Positions 12,946 through 24,228 of a stretch of DNA of 64,000 bases are shown in pieces. The stretch is taken from contig JAPVLO010000570.1 in NCBI GenBank assembly GCA_027257055.1, positions 434,001 to 498,000 on the forward strand, in the 5' to 3' direction. A program made the translations under genes and the position numbers. The notes below the pieces were generated by a model. That model had not been told where the DNA came from, ran no database searches, and saw only the letters and a program-made list of their open reading frames with translations. This DNA comes from Cephalopachus bancanus (taxonomy: Eukaryota; Chordata; Mammalia; Primates; Tarsiidae). Each line of letters starts with the position of its first letter. Within the stretch, counting starts at the first letter, position 1.

Positions 12946-14086
12946 CTTACTTGTGCACCACATTTTTATAATAAAATATGGTCAAAAATAAAATATAGCA
13001 AAAAAAACCAATTATTTCACTTAAGTTTCAAATGGGCTTATACACCTGAAATCACTTTATAAGCTATAAAATACTATTCCAAGTTTATTTCATTCAATAA
13101 ATATTTAAGAAGTGTCTACTATGTGCAAGTCATCATGTTAAGTACCACAATATATAAACACAAAAATATATTAGAAATGAATTATTGACCCAGGCAGCTC
13201 AATGACAGGAACAGTAGCATATATATATATATATATATATAACACAAATATAATACAAGGTATAAGGTAAAAATGAATGCAAAGGAAAAAAATGATATAG
13301 AAGATTTTTAACTGACAACTTTATCATAAAGTTACAGTTTTAGTGCTGCCATATAAGGAACTTGAAAGATGTTACCCTCATGCATACAACAAGAGAAGAT
13401 GGACAATTTGAAAATCAATGGGTTTTCTTGGAACTATTAGAAAGCTGAGGTTTTAGGATGAGCTACCATCATGAAATCTGAAGATACAGGCTCATGAAAA
13501 GAAAAAAGGTAGAGATCTGCTTGCCTTTTAAAAAAAGCTGCTAGGAAAAAAAACCTGGTAAAAGGTTAATTGATAATTTTGACAAATTGTTGGAGGCCGA
13601 GAGTGGACTATCCTGAGAGTAAAAAATTCCTGTATACTACATTCTTAGAGGAAAATTCATATTTTGGTGACCTTTCCCTCTCCAACTAGGTTCTAATGTT
13701 GAAGATCTGAGAAAAATTCCATGGTATCTCTGGCAGGAGAAAGTGAAAAGTAATCATTGCAAAATATGCTCAGTGTATTTTCCATAGCAAAGATCTATTT
13801 TCCTGGGGAAAAGACTTTCCCAGACCCTTGTTCTAGCTTATGGGAAAACATTCCTCTCACTTCAACCCCCTCTAGCTTTTCTATTTCACCTAATTGAGTG
13901 AAATAGCTTTGCAAACAGAGGCAAGAGTGTAAAGAAATCAGATTGGAAGTGCCACAGCCAGTGAAGAAAATAAGAGATAGTAGAGGAGAAATAATATATG
14001 AGGGAACCCCCCCAAAAAAAACCTTAAATTATTTTTTGGAGGCTGGATCCCTTGTAGTGATGCTTTCTCCACTAGGTGAGTGTTCC
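12946..14086. other. Non-coding stretch, mostly unassigned
   Basis: No gene is visible. At 13,085-13,165 a sequence like TTCAATAAATATTTAAGAAGTGTCTACTATGTGCAAG resembles the 3' part of L2-type LINEs in mammals (low confidence). A perfect AT dinucleotide run lies at about 13,219-13,240. The rest, including 13,560-14,086, I do not recognise. Confidence 0.4.
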
Positions 14087-14092
14087 AAGAAC

Positions 14093-15211
14093 TTTGGGGG
14101 GCCAGTCCCCAAAAAGCGATTTAAGGGGTCCCTTGGAAGGTGTGATGGCATCAGCATTTCTATAAGGATAGATATTAAAAGAAAGAAAGAAGGAGGGATA
14201 GATATAAAGAGAAAGAAAGAAAGTGGACATCTGTCAACAGATTGACCAGAAGTCATTTATTGGGTTTACAGCTTGTATTTATCCAAATTTTACACAGGCA
14301 GTCTTACAAGTCTTCCACGTGAACAAAGCCAGGTAGAGGGCAACACCCCCACCCACCAGGTGTTTCCTCAGGCATGAGGAAGAAACAATCTCAATTAAGA
14401 CAAAACCTTTACATGAACACAAAGCCGGTGAATGAGGGCATCCCACCCACCAGGTGTTTCCTGGAGTAAGAGGAAGGGTAATCCCAATTAAATCACAAGA
14501 CATTTACATGAACATAGAACCAGGTGATGAGGGGCGTCCCCCACCCACCAGGTGTTTCCCAAGCATGAGGAATGAGGATCCCCAAACTATTTCACTATTC
14601 CCATGCTTGGTTAATATTTCTCAAAAGCAGTACAGCAATTCTAATATAATATTCTAATGATCAATAACTTAAAAAACCTATGCATACGAAACACCTAATA
14701 ACCAACCTAAATCCCAATTCCTCTCTATTTTACGCTAATTCTATCTACACTATAGAAACTCTTAATTATAGCCCAAACCAATTCCTAAGGAATGTGGTCC
14801 AGCCACAAAGCTTGTGCTGGGCCATAGCTCTAGATATTTATCTGTATTATTAAGTTGAAACAGTACTTTGTATGTATATACTAATTCGACAAATATACTA
14901 TTAAATCTTTAAAGAACTTACCGTATTAAAAGCTCCCAAATGTGACCTGAGTTTGAATTATGTTAAGTTTAAAGCTGAAACTGCAGTCTGTGAGAAATGG
15001 GAAAAATGGACTCCTAAAGTAAGCCATGCCTGTCGTACTCTCAGAACTTCATGCTTAGATCATCCAAGTCCCTGCTAGTGGAACATGTCAAATCAGCAAA
15101 GAAGGGAAGAGGCAATGGGCCTTCAGCTCCTGAACTCGTCCTAGCAGTCTCAGGGTTCGCAGCCTGCCTGGATCCCTAATGCTCAGGCAGGCCTCACGCC
15201 GGCTCCCAACA
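14093..15211 (-). mobile_element. Solo LTR of a class II-type endogenous retrovirus, minus strand
   Basis: Read on the minus strand the element begins TGTTGGGAGCCGG at 15,211 and ends ...GGCCCCCCAAA at 14,093. It is flanked by a 6-bp target duplication AAGAAC (14,087-14,092 and 15,212-15,217). Length is 1,119 bp. TGTTGGG...CCCCACA-type ends and a 6-bp duplication are typical of class II (ERVK/IAP-like) LTRs. The 3' terminal CA has decayed to AA. An AATAAA (minus strand) lies near 14,262, plausibly the LTR polyadenylation signal. No internal gag/pol/env sequence is attached, so this is a solo LTR left by LTR-LTR recombination. Confidence 0.75.
14310..14580. repeat. Three tandem ~96-bp repeats inside the LTR
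   Basis: CACCAGGTGTTTCC recurs with its CAGGTGTTT core at 14,357, 14,451 and 14,549 (steps of 94 and 98 bp). Each copy is preceded by ACATGAACA(T/C)A-type sequence and followed by AGGAA and a (T)CCCAATTAA-type segment. The block lies upstream of the LTR polyadenylation signal in LTR orientation, where U3 enhancer repeats are commonly found. Each contains an E-box-like CACCTG on the minus strand. Confidence 0.75.
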
Positions 15212-15219
15212 AAGAACAA

Positions 15220-15745
15220 ATGGCATTAACATAACAGAGTTGCTGTGACAATATGCATTTGGCTTCAGTCAACATTTTGGATATTTTTTTCGATGTGTTT
15301 GCCTAGTTTATGATTGGTGATTTACAGGAAACTTACCCACAACATGCTGAGTGCTTAGCAGGTTTGTTTGTTTTTTTAACCAAAAATGGCATGACTCCCA
15401 TTTCTCACTCTCCTTATTCAACCAATTTAATTCCAAGTGACTTTTTGTTTCTGTTTTTGTTTCTCTGGATGAAAAATTCTTCAAAGAGAAACAATTTGCC
15501 AATGTGGAAGAGGTCAAACAAAGAAAAAAAAAAAAAAACGGCAGAAGCACTACAAGTCATCAAAATTGACAAGTTCAAAAACTTTTTTGAGCATCAGAAA
15601 AGGTATATCAATAAATGTATTACATGAAAAAGATAATACTTTGAAGATGACTGAAGTTTAAGCATGTAAGAATAAATACACATGTTTTTATAAATAAATT
15701 CTGGGGTTGCTGTGTCACCCCTCATATACCATTGACAAAAATTCT
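15220..15745 (+). pseudogene. Mariner/Tc1-like transposase remnant
   Basis: The conceptual reading at 15,310-15,627 shows FLTKNGMTPISHSPYSTNLI followed by PSDFLFLF, the decayed form of the mariner YSPDLxPxDF box that carries the last catalytic aspartate. Downstream ALQVIKIDKFKNFFEHQKRY resembles the C-terminal end of mariner transposases. An A-run at 15,522 interrupts it. The 3' end near 15,690-15,730 (TTCTGGGGTTGCTGTGTCAC) could be the terminal inverted repeat. The left end is missing, possibly lost or separated by the LTR insertion at 15,211. Confidence 0.7.
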
Positions 15746-16065
15746 TCTGAAGAACATAGTCCCTCAAAAGAAACTTATTAGAGTACTAATATTTAATGGG
15801 AAGATTATAGAATACTTTCTTTTCCCCATACCTCATGGCCACAACAATAGGGTTTCAGTATAAAAACAGTGAATTATAACTGGATGAGTTACAAGACACA
15901 GATTCTCTTTGAGAAGGAGAAATTAGGGAAGCCCAAAGTCATGAGAAGAGACAGAAGCAACACTAGAGGTCACTAAAACTTCTGGCATCTATAGGAATAG
16001 GAAACATTCAATACAACATTAATCCTAGCTAGATTAGTATAAATCATCATAATAAATTCTTATTT
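15746..16065. other. No feature recognised
   Basis: Non-coding sequence between the mariner remnant and an Alu. I see no gene, repeat family or signal in it. Confidence 0.4.
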
Positions 16066-16067
16066 AT

Positions 16068-16362
16068 GCCTTTTTTTTTTTTAGTTGGAGCCTCACTCTG
16101 TCACCCAGGCTGGAGGGGGGGGGTAGCATGCGCCCAGTCACCCCAGCCTCGACCTGCTGGGCTCCTGCTATCCTTCCACCTCAGCCTTCCAAGTAGCCGG
16201 AACTACAGGCAGGTGCTGCCACGTCCAGTTATTTTTTTATTTATTGTAGAGACAAGATCTCACCAAGTTGCCTGGGGGGATCTCAAATCTGTGGACTCAG
16301 GCAATATTCTCACCTCGGCCTTCCAAAGTGCTGTGATTATGGACTGAGCCACCAAGCCTGGT
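16068..16362 (-). repeat. Alu SINE, minus strand, somewhat diverged
   Basis: A T-run at the left, then the reversed right arm (AGCCTCACTCTGTCACCCAG), a middle T-rich linker near 16,230, and the reversed left arm ending in GAGCCACCAAGCCTGG. A G-run (GGAGGGGGGGGG) at about 16,113 is an expansion in this copy. I did not find a clear target duplication. Confidence 0.9.
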
Positions 16363-16439
16363 CTCATGTCTATTTTATTATCTGAAACCACATGCTTGTC
16401 TTTCAATCAATAAATACAAACCACACCAATAGGCAAGCA

Positions 16440-17885
16440 AAAATATAGTATGAAGAGACAAAACAATGATTAGATCCAGACTCAGATATGACATAATGTT
16501 AAAATTAAAATAACTGTGATTAATATATTAAAAGCTGTAATCGAGAAATACATCATGTAAAAATAGATGGTTAATGTAAGCAAGAAATGGAAATTTGAAG
16601 AAAGAATCAAAAGGAGATGTTCAAAATGGAAGTCATTGTAACAAAAATAAATAATGTCTTTGGAAGACATTTTAGTAGACTTACACACCTGCGAATATCA
16701 GTGAGCTTGAAGATAGGCTTATAGAAACTTCTCAAACTGAAATGTAGAAAAAAATAATAAAGACATCTTAACTGAATAGAATCTCCAAAAACCATAGAAC
16801 AATTTTTAAAAAGTGTAAATTACACATAATTGAAATACTGGAAGAAGAAAAAAAGAATGAAACAAAAGAACTATTGAAGTAGCAATGGCTTAGGACTTAC
16901 AAAAATTAAAAACACATACCAAACCACACACCATGGAATCTCAAAGAACAAGCAGGCTAAGTTTAAGAAAACAGACAAACAAATATGCCTAGCTATATCA
17001 TGTTCAAATTTCGGAAAAACAAAGCCAATAAGAAAATCTTGAAAGAAGGAAGAAGAAAACAGCAACTTACCTACAGAGTAACAAGGATTTGAATTACATT
17101 GATCCTTTCTTCAGAAATTGTGGAGACATAAAAAGAGTGCAGTGAAATATTTAAAGTGTTGAAAAAATTTAATCTAGAATTGAATATTTAAAAAAAATAT
17201 ATCTTCAACATAAAGGTGAAGTTAATGATAGAGGCAACAATTCTCCAAGAAGACATGGCAATTCTTAACATGAATTCACCTAAGAAATCATCAAAATATA
17301 TGAACCAAAAACTGATAAAAGTACAAGAAGAAAGGGACTCATATCCTATAAAAGTTAACAACTTTTTTTCTTTCTTTTCTTTTTTTTTTTTGGAACTGAA
17401 GTCTCACTCTGTCTCTCAGGCTGGAGTGCAGTGGCATGCTCATGGCCACCACAGCCTCAACCTGCTGGGCTCAGGCGATCCTTCTGCCTCAGCCTTCCAA
17501 GTAACTGGAACTACAGGCACACACTGCTATGCCTGGCTAATTTTGAAGTCTTGCCATGCTGCCCAGGCTGGTCTAGAACCCTTGGGTTTAGGCAATCCTC
17601 TTTCCTAGGCCACCTGGAGTGCTGGGATTACAGGCTTGAGCCACTGCGCCCAGCAAAAGTTAAAGACTTCCACACCACTCTTTCAGTAATTGATAGACAA
17701 AGCAGGCAGAAAGTCAATAAGAATATAGTTGATATAAGCTGCACTATCAAACAACTTGATCTAATTGACTTTTTTTAAATACTCCATCTAACAACAGCAG
17801 AACACGCACTAATGAAACATTCACTAAGATCACATTCTGGAGCCTAAAATATACTTTAATAAATTTCAAATACATCTTTTCAAGT
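16440..17885 (+). mobile_element. Ancient L1M ORF1 to ORF2 endonuclease remnant
   Basis: The order of old L1 ORF1 words is preserved: a GGAAGTCATTG section, GAAGAAGAAAAAAAGAATGA, TGAAAGAAGGAAGAAGAAAA, CAGTGAAATATTTAAAGTG. After the nested Alu come ORF2 endonuclease-type words (CAGTAATTGATAGACAAAGC and AACTTGATCTAATTGAC near 17,690-17,770). Stops are frequent in all frames. An Alu splits it at 17,359-17,654. Confidence 0.65.
17359..17654 (-). repeat. Alu SINE, minus strand, nested in ancient L1
   Basis: A dimeric Alu in reverse orientation with a T-rich start and an end at GAGCCACTGCGCCCAGC. It is flanked by AAAAGTTAA (17,350-17,358 and 17,655-17,663); with two mismatches the match extends to about 15 bp. 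This is the target duplication of the insertion into the ancient L1. Confidence 0.92.
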
Positions 17886-18240
17886 ACCGTCTTAGTTCAT
17901 ACTGTGTTGCTATACCAGAGTACTACAGGCTGGGTAATTTATAAAGAAAATTTCTCACAATGTTGGAGTGTGAAAAGTCCAAGAGAATGGCACCAACATC
18001 ATTTGAGGGTCTTCATGCTGTGTCACCTTATGACAGAAGACTGAATGGCAAGAGAATGTGAGAACGAGAAAACAAGAGAAGGCTAAACTAGCTTTTATAG
18101 CATAACAACCTAGTCTCACGATAAACACCCACTTCCACAATAATGACATTAATACATTCACAAAAGTGGAGCCCTTGTGTCCTAATCACCTGTAGCATCA
18201 ATCATCAATTTTAGGATTAGCATTTGGGACTTTGCCTGCT
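17886..18240. repeat. Interspersed repeat, possibly MaLR-related
   Basis: Contains TGTTGCTATACCAGAGTAC, then GGCTGGGTAATTTATAAAG, a CAATGTTGGAG block and CCCTTGTGTCCTAATCACC. This set of phrases is widespread in mammalian genomes. I cannot name the family with certainty. No ORF. Confidence 0.45.
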
Positions 18241-18338
18241 TTTGTGAACTATTTTCAATGACAGTTTTATTTTCAGAGCCTTCTTTGTTGTTATTTTGGT
18301 ATGCTTGATTTATGTGATGCTACTAAGTCTCCAACAAA

Positions 18339-19497
18339 TGTTGGGACCCAGCCTTGGAGGCCCGCCTGATTGACAAAGTCCAGGTGCACTGAGGACCCCC
18401 AGCCACAAAGCGAGTCCGGGCAGCTGAGCCCTTCTGCTTCCGTCTTTGCTGTTGATACAGCGGAGAAATTCTGGCACATGGCAGAAGAAGATGGCATGTT
18501 TATGCGAAGAATCACAGCTAACCCAGAAATGTCATGGTTTATTTTTCCATTTTCCCACTATGCCACTTGGCCTTTTCTAACATATGCAAGGGTTAAACTC
18601 TGAAGTACATCAAGAATGCTTTCTTTCACTTGGTTATAAGTTACTAGATATTGATTAAGTAAAAAATGATATAAGTATATTCACTCCTTATTTAATTTAG
18701 AATTATGTAGTTTGGTGTTTAGACATAAGGATTTTTACAAGCACAAGTTTATAGTAGTTTATTATGAATTCATTATAAGTTCTAACACTTGTATAGGAGT
18801 TATGTAGGTGATTTATAACACTTTTCACTGACTTGGGATAAAGATTAATGTTAAAGTTTTTACTTAATTTAATAGTTAAAATTCCAAGTTAACATTTATA
18901 GAGTGGGTTTTCACTAAACTCATAATATAATAATCAGACACTTTTATGACAGGTCAGCTAAAACAGAAAGTAATCTTGAAGGGCCTGGGAAACATTACTA
19001 AAAGCTTCTTTTGAGTTCTCTTTAGAAACAAGCACTGCAAGATAAGAGAAAAGTAACGAGGACATCTGGACAAGGAGGTGATCACAGGACTCTGAAGAAC
19101 ATAAGAGCCTAAGAGAAATATTCCTGACACATAAAGAAATATAAACTTAAAAGAAACTTTCTTGAAACATTTGTAATTTGGACATTGGACTGAGATGTAA
19201 TTGTTGCTTTATGATAAGACGTTGTCTGGAGGCCTATGGGAATCTTGATTTGTTTGCTACTAAGACCTATGGAATCTTGTTTGTTCGCTACTAAGACCAC
19301 TAGCTGGTAACTTTAAAAGATATGTATGTGAAAATTTTCTTTGTCTTGCCCCTTCACGAATGTAAAAAGTTCTGTATTAACTAGCATCAAATTGTCATCT
19401 GATCAAGAGGCAGGTGTCCGTGTATATGATCTTCGTTCATCGCCTATCCGTCTCTCCTCCAACACTTCCCACGACCCTTGCGGGGTGGGCCCCCACA
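18339..19497 (+). mobile_element. Solo LTR of a class II-type endogenous retrovirus, plus strand
   Basis: Starts TGTTGGGACCC at 18,339 and ends GGGCCCCCACA at 19,497. The ends form an imperfect inverted repeat with TG...CA termini. A perfect 6-bp target duplication AACAAA flanks it (18,333-18,338 and 19,498-19,503). Length is 1,159 bp. End sequences and duplication size match class II (ERVK/IAP-like) LTRs, and it resembles the minus-strand LTR at 14,093-15,211 in ends and size, although the bodies differ. No internal viral sequence adjoins it. The ORF at 18,370-18,603 is chance coding within the LTR. Confidence 0.82.
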
Positions 19498-19503
19498 AAC
19501 AAA

Positions 19504-20600
19504 TCTCTGCAGATGCCATGTAATGTGGTTTCCCAAGACTGAGCAACCTGATGCTTCTTGGTAGGCGCAGGGAGTTTCAAGTTCATGGTGAAAACAAGAT
19601 GTGGCATGTCATACTAAATTCTGTAGTGGGATTCTTTTTGTTAGTATAACCCAGAAACCCCAGGGTCCCCCAAAGAAAATGAGGAGCTTCAGACATGGCT
19701 GAAGAGAGCACACTTGCCTTGATACTTATTCTTAGTGAGGGCTCTTGATTGTCACTCTTCATAGTTTTGTTACACTTTCCTAAATGTTCTTAGAGAAAAC
19801 TTTGTTGATCTAAGTAAGGAATGAGCCTACTCAACCCTGTTTCTATATTGGAGGTTAATAAATTCCTTGTCTAGTCACCTTTTTTTCTGTTTTGCAGGCC
19901 ACACAAGACTCCTGCCATCATGTTGTTTCTCTGGTCCTGGGGTCCCAAATGAGTTTTCTTTTCTCTTTATCATTTGTCAGTGCTCTCCTTTATAACATCT
20001 AGCATTATTTTCAGGGCTTATAATTTTACTTAGCAGAGAAGATCGTGGAAATGAGTCTCTGCCACCTTGTCCTGATTTGAAGTCTATCCTATTTATTTTT
20101 ATCAGAAGAAATTGGGATAACTACTCTATTTATATACTCTATTTTTATCTCGCTAAGAGAAAAAGATAAGAAAAGCCCTGTATAATACTACCACTGTATA
20201 CTGGGGTAATTTAAAAAAATAAAATTTTAAGTTAGATGAACTAAAACTGAATTCTAATTACACCAGTTACTCTCTCTGTTGTAGATATGGAAATAGAGAC
20301 TGAATCAGAGATGAATGTAGAGTTGAGAGAATTTGTTGATAAATTAGATAGATCTGAGGTTTGTTTAAAAAGTCTTTTTAATCTAACCTCAAAAATTTTA
20401 CCGTGCAGTTTCTCAAGATTCACTAGGTATTGCCTATTTAGATCAAATTATTTTGTGATCTAGATTGGTCAAGGTGTGACCATTGGTCAAATCTTCAGCT
20501 TTATAATTATTACTGGAGTGTGCTCATATTTTTCTATAATTTTCTATAATGGTAAAAAAGAATAATCACAGTTTTGTGTATCATATAAATATTCAAAAAT
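19504..20600. other. Non-repeat-looking DNA, no gene recognised
   Basis: About 1.1 kb of sequence in which I recognise no repeat family and no convincing ORF or exon. Confidence 0.35.
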
Positions 20601-20610
20601 AAGATTTCTT

Positions 20611-20901
20611 TTTTTTTTAAATTTTTTGAGTTGGATTCTCACTGTCGCCCAGACTGGAGTGCAGTGGCCACTCCTGGCCACCGCAGCCTCGACCTGCTGG
20701 GCTCTGGTGATCCTTCCGTCTCAGTCTTCCAAGTAGCTGGAACTACAGGCACACACTACCATGCCCGGCTAATTTTTTTTGCTTTATTGTAGAGATGAGG
20801 TCTTGCCTACCCAGGCGGGTCTCGAACTCACAGTCTCAGGTAATCCACTCACCTCAGCCTCCCAAAGGCACAGGATTACAGGCTGAGCCACCAAGCCCGG
20901 C
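20611..20901 (-). repeat. Alu SINE, minus strand
   Basis: A complete reversed dimer. The perfect 10-bp target duplication AAGATTTCTT is at 20,601-20,610 and 20,902-20,911. It ends in the subtype-specific GCTGAGCCACCAAGCCCGGC. Confidence 0.95.
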
Positions 20902-21179
20902 AAGATTTCTTAAAATTCAGAATGGCAAGGAAAAATCTTAGGGGACTTCTAAACTACATTTGACTCATATAGGCTAATAATGATATTCTGACCATAAAAT
21001 ATGAAACATTCTAATAGGAAAATAATTTTCCATAACTTGAATGAAGAGATGGAGTTGGGAGCAGGCAATATTTAAGGCCATGTTGATGAATTTCTTCTCC
21101 CTGCTTGTTTATAATATATCTATTGGAGTTTTTAGCTCATTGTTCTCTCTCTTATTTTTTTATCAGCATCAGCATTTTT

Positions 21180-21460
21180 TTTTTTTTTTTTGAGTTGGAG
21201 TCTCACTCGGTCACCCAGACTGGAGTGCAGTGGCCGCTCCCGCCACCGCAGCCTCGACCCGCTAGGCTCCGCGATCCTTCCGCCTCAGCCTTCCAAGTAG
21301 CTGAATTACAGGCATGCGCTACCACGCCCGCTGATTTTTGAATTATTGTAGAGATGAGGTCTTGCTGCCCAGGCGGGTCTCGAACCCACGGGATCAGGCA
21401 ATCCACTCACCTCAGCCTCCCAAAGGCGTGGGATTACAGGCTGAGCCACCGAGCCCGGCT
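21180..21460 (-). repeat. Alu SINE, minus strand
   Basis: A complete reversed dimer with a 15-bp target duplication AGCATCAGCATTTTT (21,165-21,179 and 21,461-21,475; the T part merges with the tail). It has low divergence and several intact CpGs (GCCGCTCCCGCCACCGC), suggesting a fairly recent insertion. Confidence 0.95.
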
Positions 21461-21475
21461 AGCATCAGCATTTTT

Positions 21476-22019
21476 AAAAGGACTAGAAGTTAACAGATTT
21501 ATCAACTTTGCAAGTTTGAATGTTCTTAGGGTAATTTTTTTTTTAATGAGTTCTATGTGTATAGGAATTTGTCATTGTGGACATATGGTTCCAAAATGTT
21601 TTGTTTGTTTCTTGTGAAACAGACAAACAAATACTTCACTGTTTTCTACTTTCCCAGTGTCACGTGCAATGTTACACATGGTAGACACTAAATGAGACTT
21701 GAATATCAGACTTAACTATTTAACTTTTTAATTTTTTTTTCAACACAGGCAAAGTACTTTGGAGGAAAGTTAGAGGAAATAAGGCCTAGTGAGAACCAAA
21801 AGATATCATCACATCTTTTAAAGTACACTTTACTTTCTGCATGGTTTCTGTTGCCCAGGTGATCTTTGCTTACAAAGTGGTTGTCCTTAACCATTTTCCC
21901 CACCTGATCTCTGAATTCTGTATCTGTCATCAGGGATAAATCTTTCTGTGTGGCTTCCACTGTTTGGGGACTGAGAAGTGCGTTTGAAGGTGATGCCTCT
22001 TTGAAGCTTTGGGAATTAT
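21476..22019. other. Non-coding, no feature recognised
   Basis: A/T-rich sequence. The minus-strand 82-codon ORF at 21,712-21,960 shows no recognisable motif and I do not call it a gene. Confidence 0.35.
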
Positions 22020-23095
22020 TGTCTTTTTAATTTTTTTCTTTCAATTCCTTTGAATTTATGCAGATCCTGGATGTTAGGCCTTCGTAAGATGCATAGCTTG
22101 CAAATATTTTATTCCCGTTTCATGAGTTGTCTCTTTAACCTCTTGATAGTTTATTTTACTGCACAAAACGTTTGCAGTTAGATAAGGTCCTACATGTCTA
22201 TCTTAGCTTTTGCTGCATTTGCTTTTGAGGACGTGGCCATAAATTCATTGCTTCCTCTGATATCCAGAAGAGTTTTCTCTATGTTTTCTTCTAAGATTGA
22301 GGTTTTACATTTAATTCCTTGATCCTTTTTAAATTTAATTTTTGCATATGGTGATATGTAGGGGTACAGTTTCATTCTTCTGCATGTGACTAGACAGTTT
22401 TTCCTGCACCATTTACTAAATATGATTTTAGTTTCTTTTTCTTAATGTGTGTTATTGATGATTTTGTCAAAGATGAGTTGGTTGAGAAACAGTGTTTTTA
22501 TTTCCAGATTATGTGTCCTGTTCCATTGATCTAGGTGTCTGTTCCTATAGCAGTACCATGACATTTTGGTTACTGTAGCCTTATAATGAAGTTTGAAGTC
22601 TGGAAGTGTGAAATTTTGAAGTCTGGAAGTTTGAAAGAAATTGGAAGTGAAAGTTTGAAGTCTGGAAGTGTGAAAGAAAGCTTTGTTCCTTTTGCTGAAA
22701 ATTACCTTGGATAATTATACTCTTATTTACTTCCATATAAAATTATGTATTGTCTTTTCTAGGTCTTCAAAAAATGATGTTGGCAATTTGGTAGGAATTG
22801 CATTGAATCTGTAGATTGCCTTAAGTAGGATGGACATCTTGACAACAACTTATAAGTGAGAGCTAAACATTAGGTACACATAGACATAAAGATGAGAACA
22901 ACAGACACTTGGTGCTCCTAAAGCCAGGATGCAGGGATGGGGACATGGGTTGAAAAGCTATCAATTGAGCACCATGCTCACTATTTGAGTGATGAGTTCA
23001 ACAGAAACCCAAACCTCACCATCAGGCAATATACCCACACAACAAAACTGCATATGTGCCCTTTGTATTTTAAAAAAATACTTTAAAAATTGTAT
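22020..23095 (+). mobile_element. Older primate-type L1 with inverted 5' part
   Basis: From 22,020 to about 22,845 the sequence is L1 ORF2 in minus orientation (reversed C-terminal half: CAGATCCTGGATGTTAGGCC near 22,062 and the TTACTGTAGCCTTATAATG region near 22,570). At about 22,846 it switches to plus orientation with an L1 3' UTR (ATAAGTGAGAGCTAAACATT, GAACAACAGACACTTGG, CATATGTGCCCTTTGTATTT), ending A-rich near 23,090. An inverted 5' portion joined to a forward 3' end is the hallmark of twin priming. The 3' UTR resembles older L1s (L1PB/L1MA style) and differs from the younger L1s here. A clear target duplication was not found. Confidence 0.75.
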
Positions 23096-23269
23096 CATAC
23101 TGAGAAAGACACAAGGGGAAGAAAGTGTAGGCTGTATGTCTATGCATTTTTTCTTACTGAAAGAAGAGAATTATATTTCATTAAGTAAGAAGTTATAAAA
23201 ATCTTACTGAAATCTATCCTTCATTATTAAATGCTATGGTAAAATTTTTCTCATAAAGAATATATTGAA

Positions 23270-23975
23270 GTTCTAATGACTAGAGTGTGACCTTATTAGA
23301 AATATGGTCATGACAGTTGTGATTAGGTAAGAAAGTGTAATAATGCAGTAGAGTGGGTACATCATCCAATATTTGTCAGGTTCTTATAAGAATATGTGAC
23401 CAGCCGGGCTCGGTGGCTCAGCCTATAATCCCATGCTTTGGGAGGCTGACGTGAGTGGATTACCTGAGCCCACGGGTTCAAGACCCACCTGGGCAACTTG
23501 GCGGGACCTCATCTCTACAATAAATAAAAAAAAAATCCAGCCGGGCATGGTAGCGCATGCCTGTAATTCCTGCTACTCGGAAGGCTGAGGCGGAAGGATC
23601 ACCGGAGCCCCGTGGGTCGAGGCTGCAGTGGCTGGGAGCAGCTACTGCACTCCAGTCTGGGCGACAGAGTGAGACTCCAACTCCAAAAAAAAAAAAAAAA
23701 AAAAAGAATATGTGACTAAACAGAGAGATAGCACTATCTGATGAAAGAGACAAAAACAAAGAGTTTCAGTTGTAAGCCAAGAAACAGCAATGATCAACAG
23801 TAACCACCAGAAGCTATGAAAAGACAAGGGAGGATTATATCCAGAGTCACAGAAGGAGCATGACCTTGCTGGTACCTTGAGCTTAAGCTTCTAACCTTCA
23901 GAACTGTGAAAGAATACTTTTTTTTTTGTTTTATGTTACTTGGTTTGTAGGACTTTATTAACAGAAGCCACAGAC
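23270..23975 (+). mobile_element. MLT1-type LTR (MaLR), split by an Alu
   Basis: Left part: GTGTGACCTTATTAGAAATATGG, then TCATCCAATATTTGTCAGG, then TTCTTATAAGAA. Right part after the Alu: GTTGTAAGCCAAGAAACAGC, CCACCAGAAGCTATGAAA, GACCTTGCTGGTACCTTGAG, CTTCTAACCTTCAGAACTGT. This is the fixed order of the MLT1 class of non-autonomous ERVL-type LTRs. It is old and decayed. Confidence 0.75.
23401..23703 (+). repeat. Alu SINE, plus strand, nested in MLT1
   Basis: A complete dimer starting at GCCGGGCTCGGTGGCTCAGC with a 20-A tail. The 13-bp target duplication AAGAATATGTGAC is at 23,388-23,400 and 23,704-23,716. Confidence 0.95.
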
Positions 23976-24228
23976 AAGAGCATCAAGACACACAATGAGT
24001 AAAGGATAGTATCTTCAATAAATGGTGTTAGGAAAACTAGATTTCCACATGCCAAAGAGAGAACTTGGATTCCAAAATGACACCACTCACAAAAAATTAA
24101 CTCAAAATGTATTACAAAATTAGATGTGATGCTGGAAACTGTAAAATGCCTAGGAGAGAACAAGAAAAATGCTTCTTAACAATGATCTAGGCATTAATCT
24201 TCATTTTATTTTTGTTTAAATCAGAACA

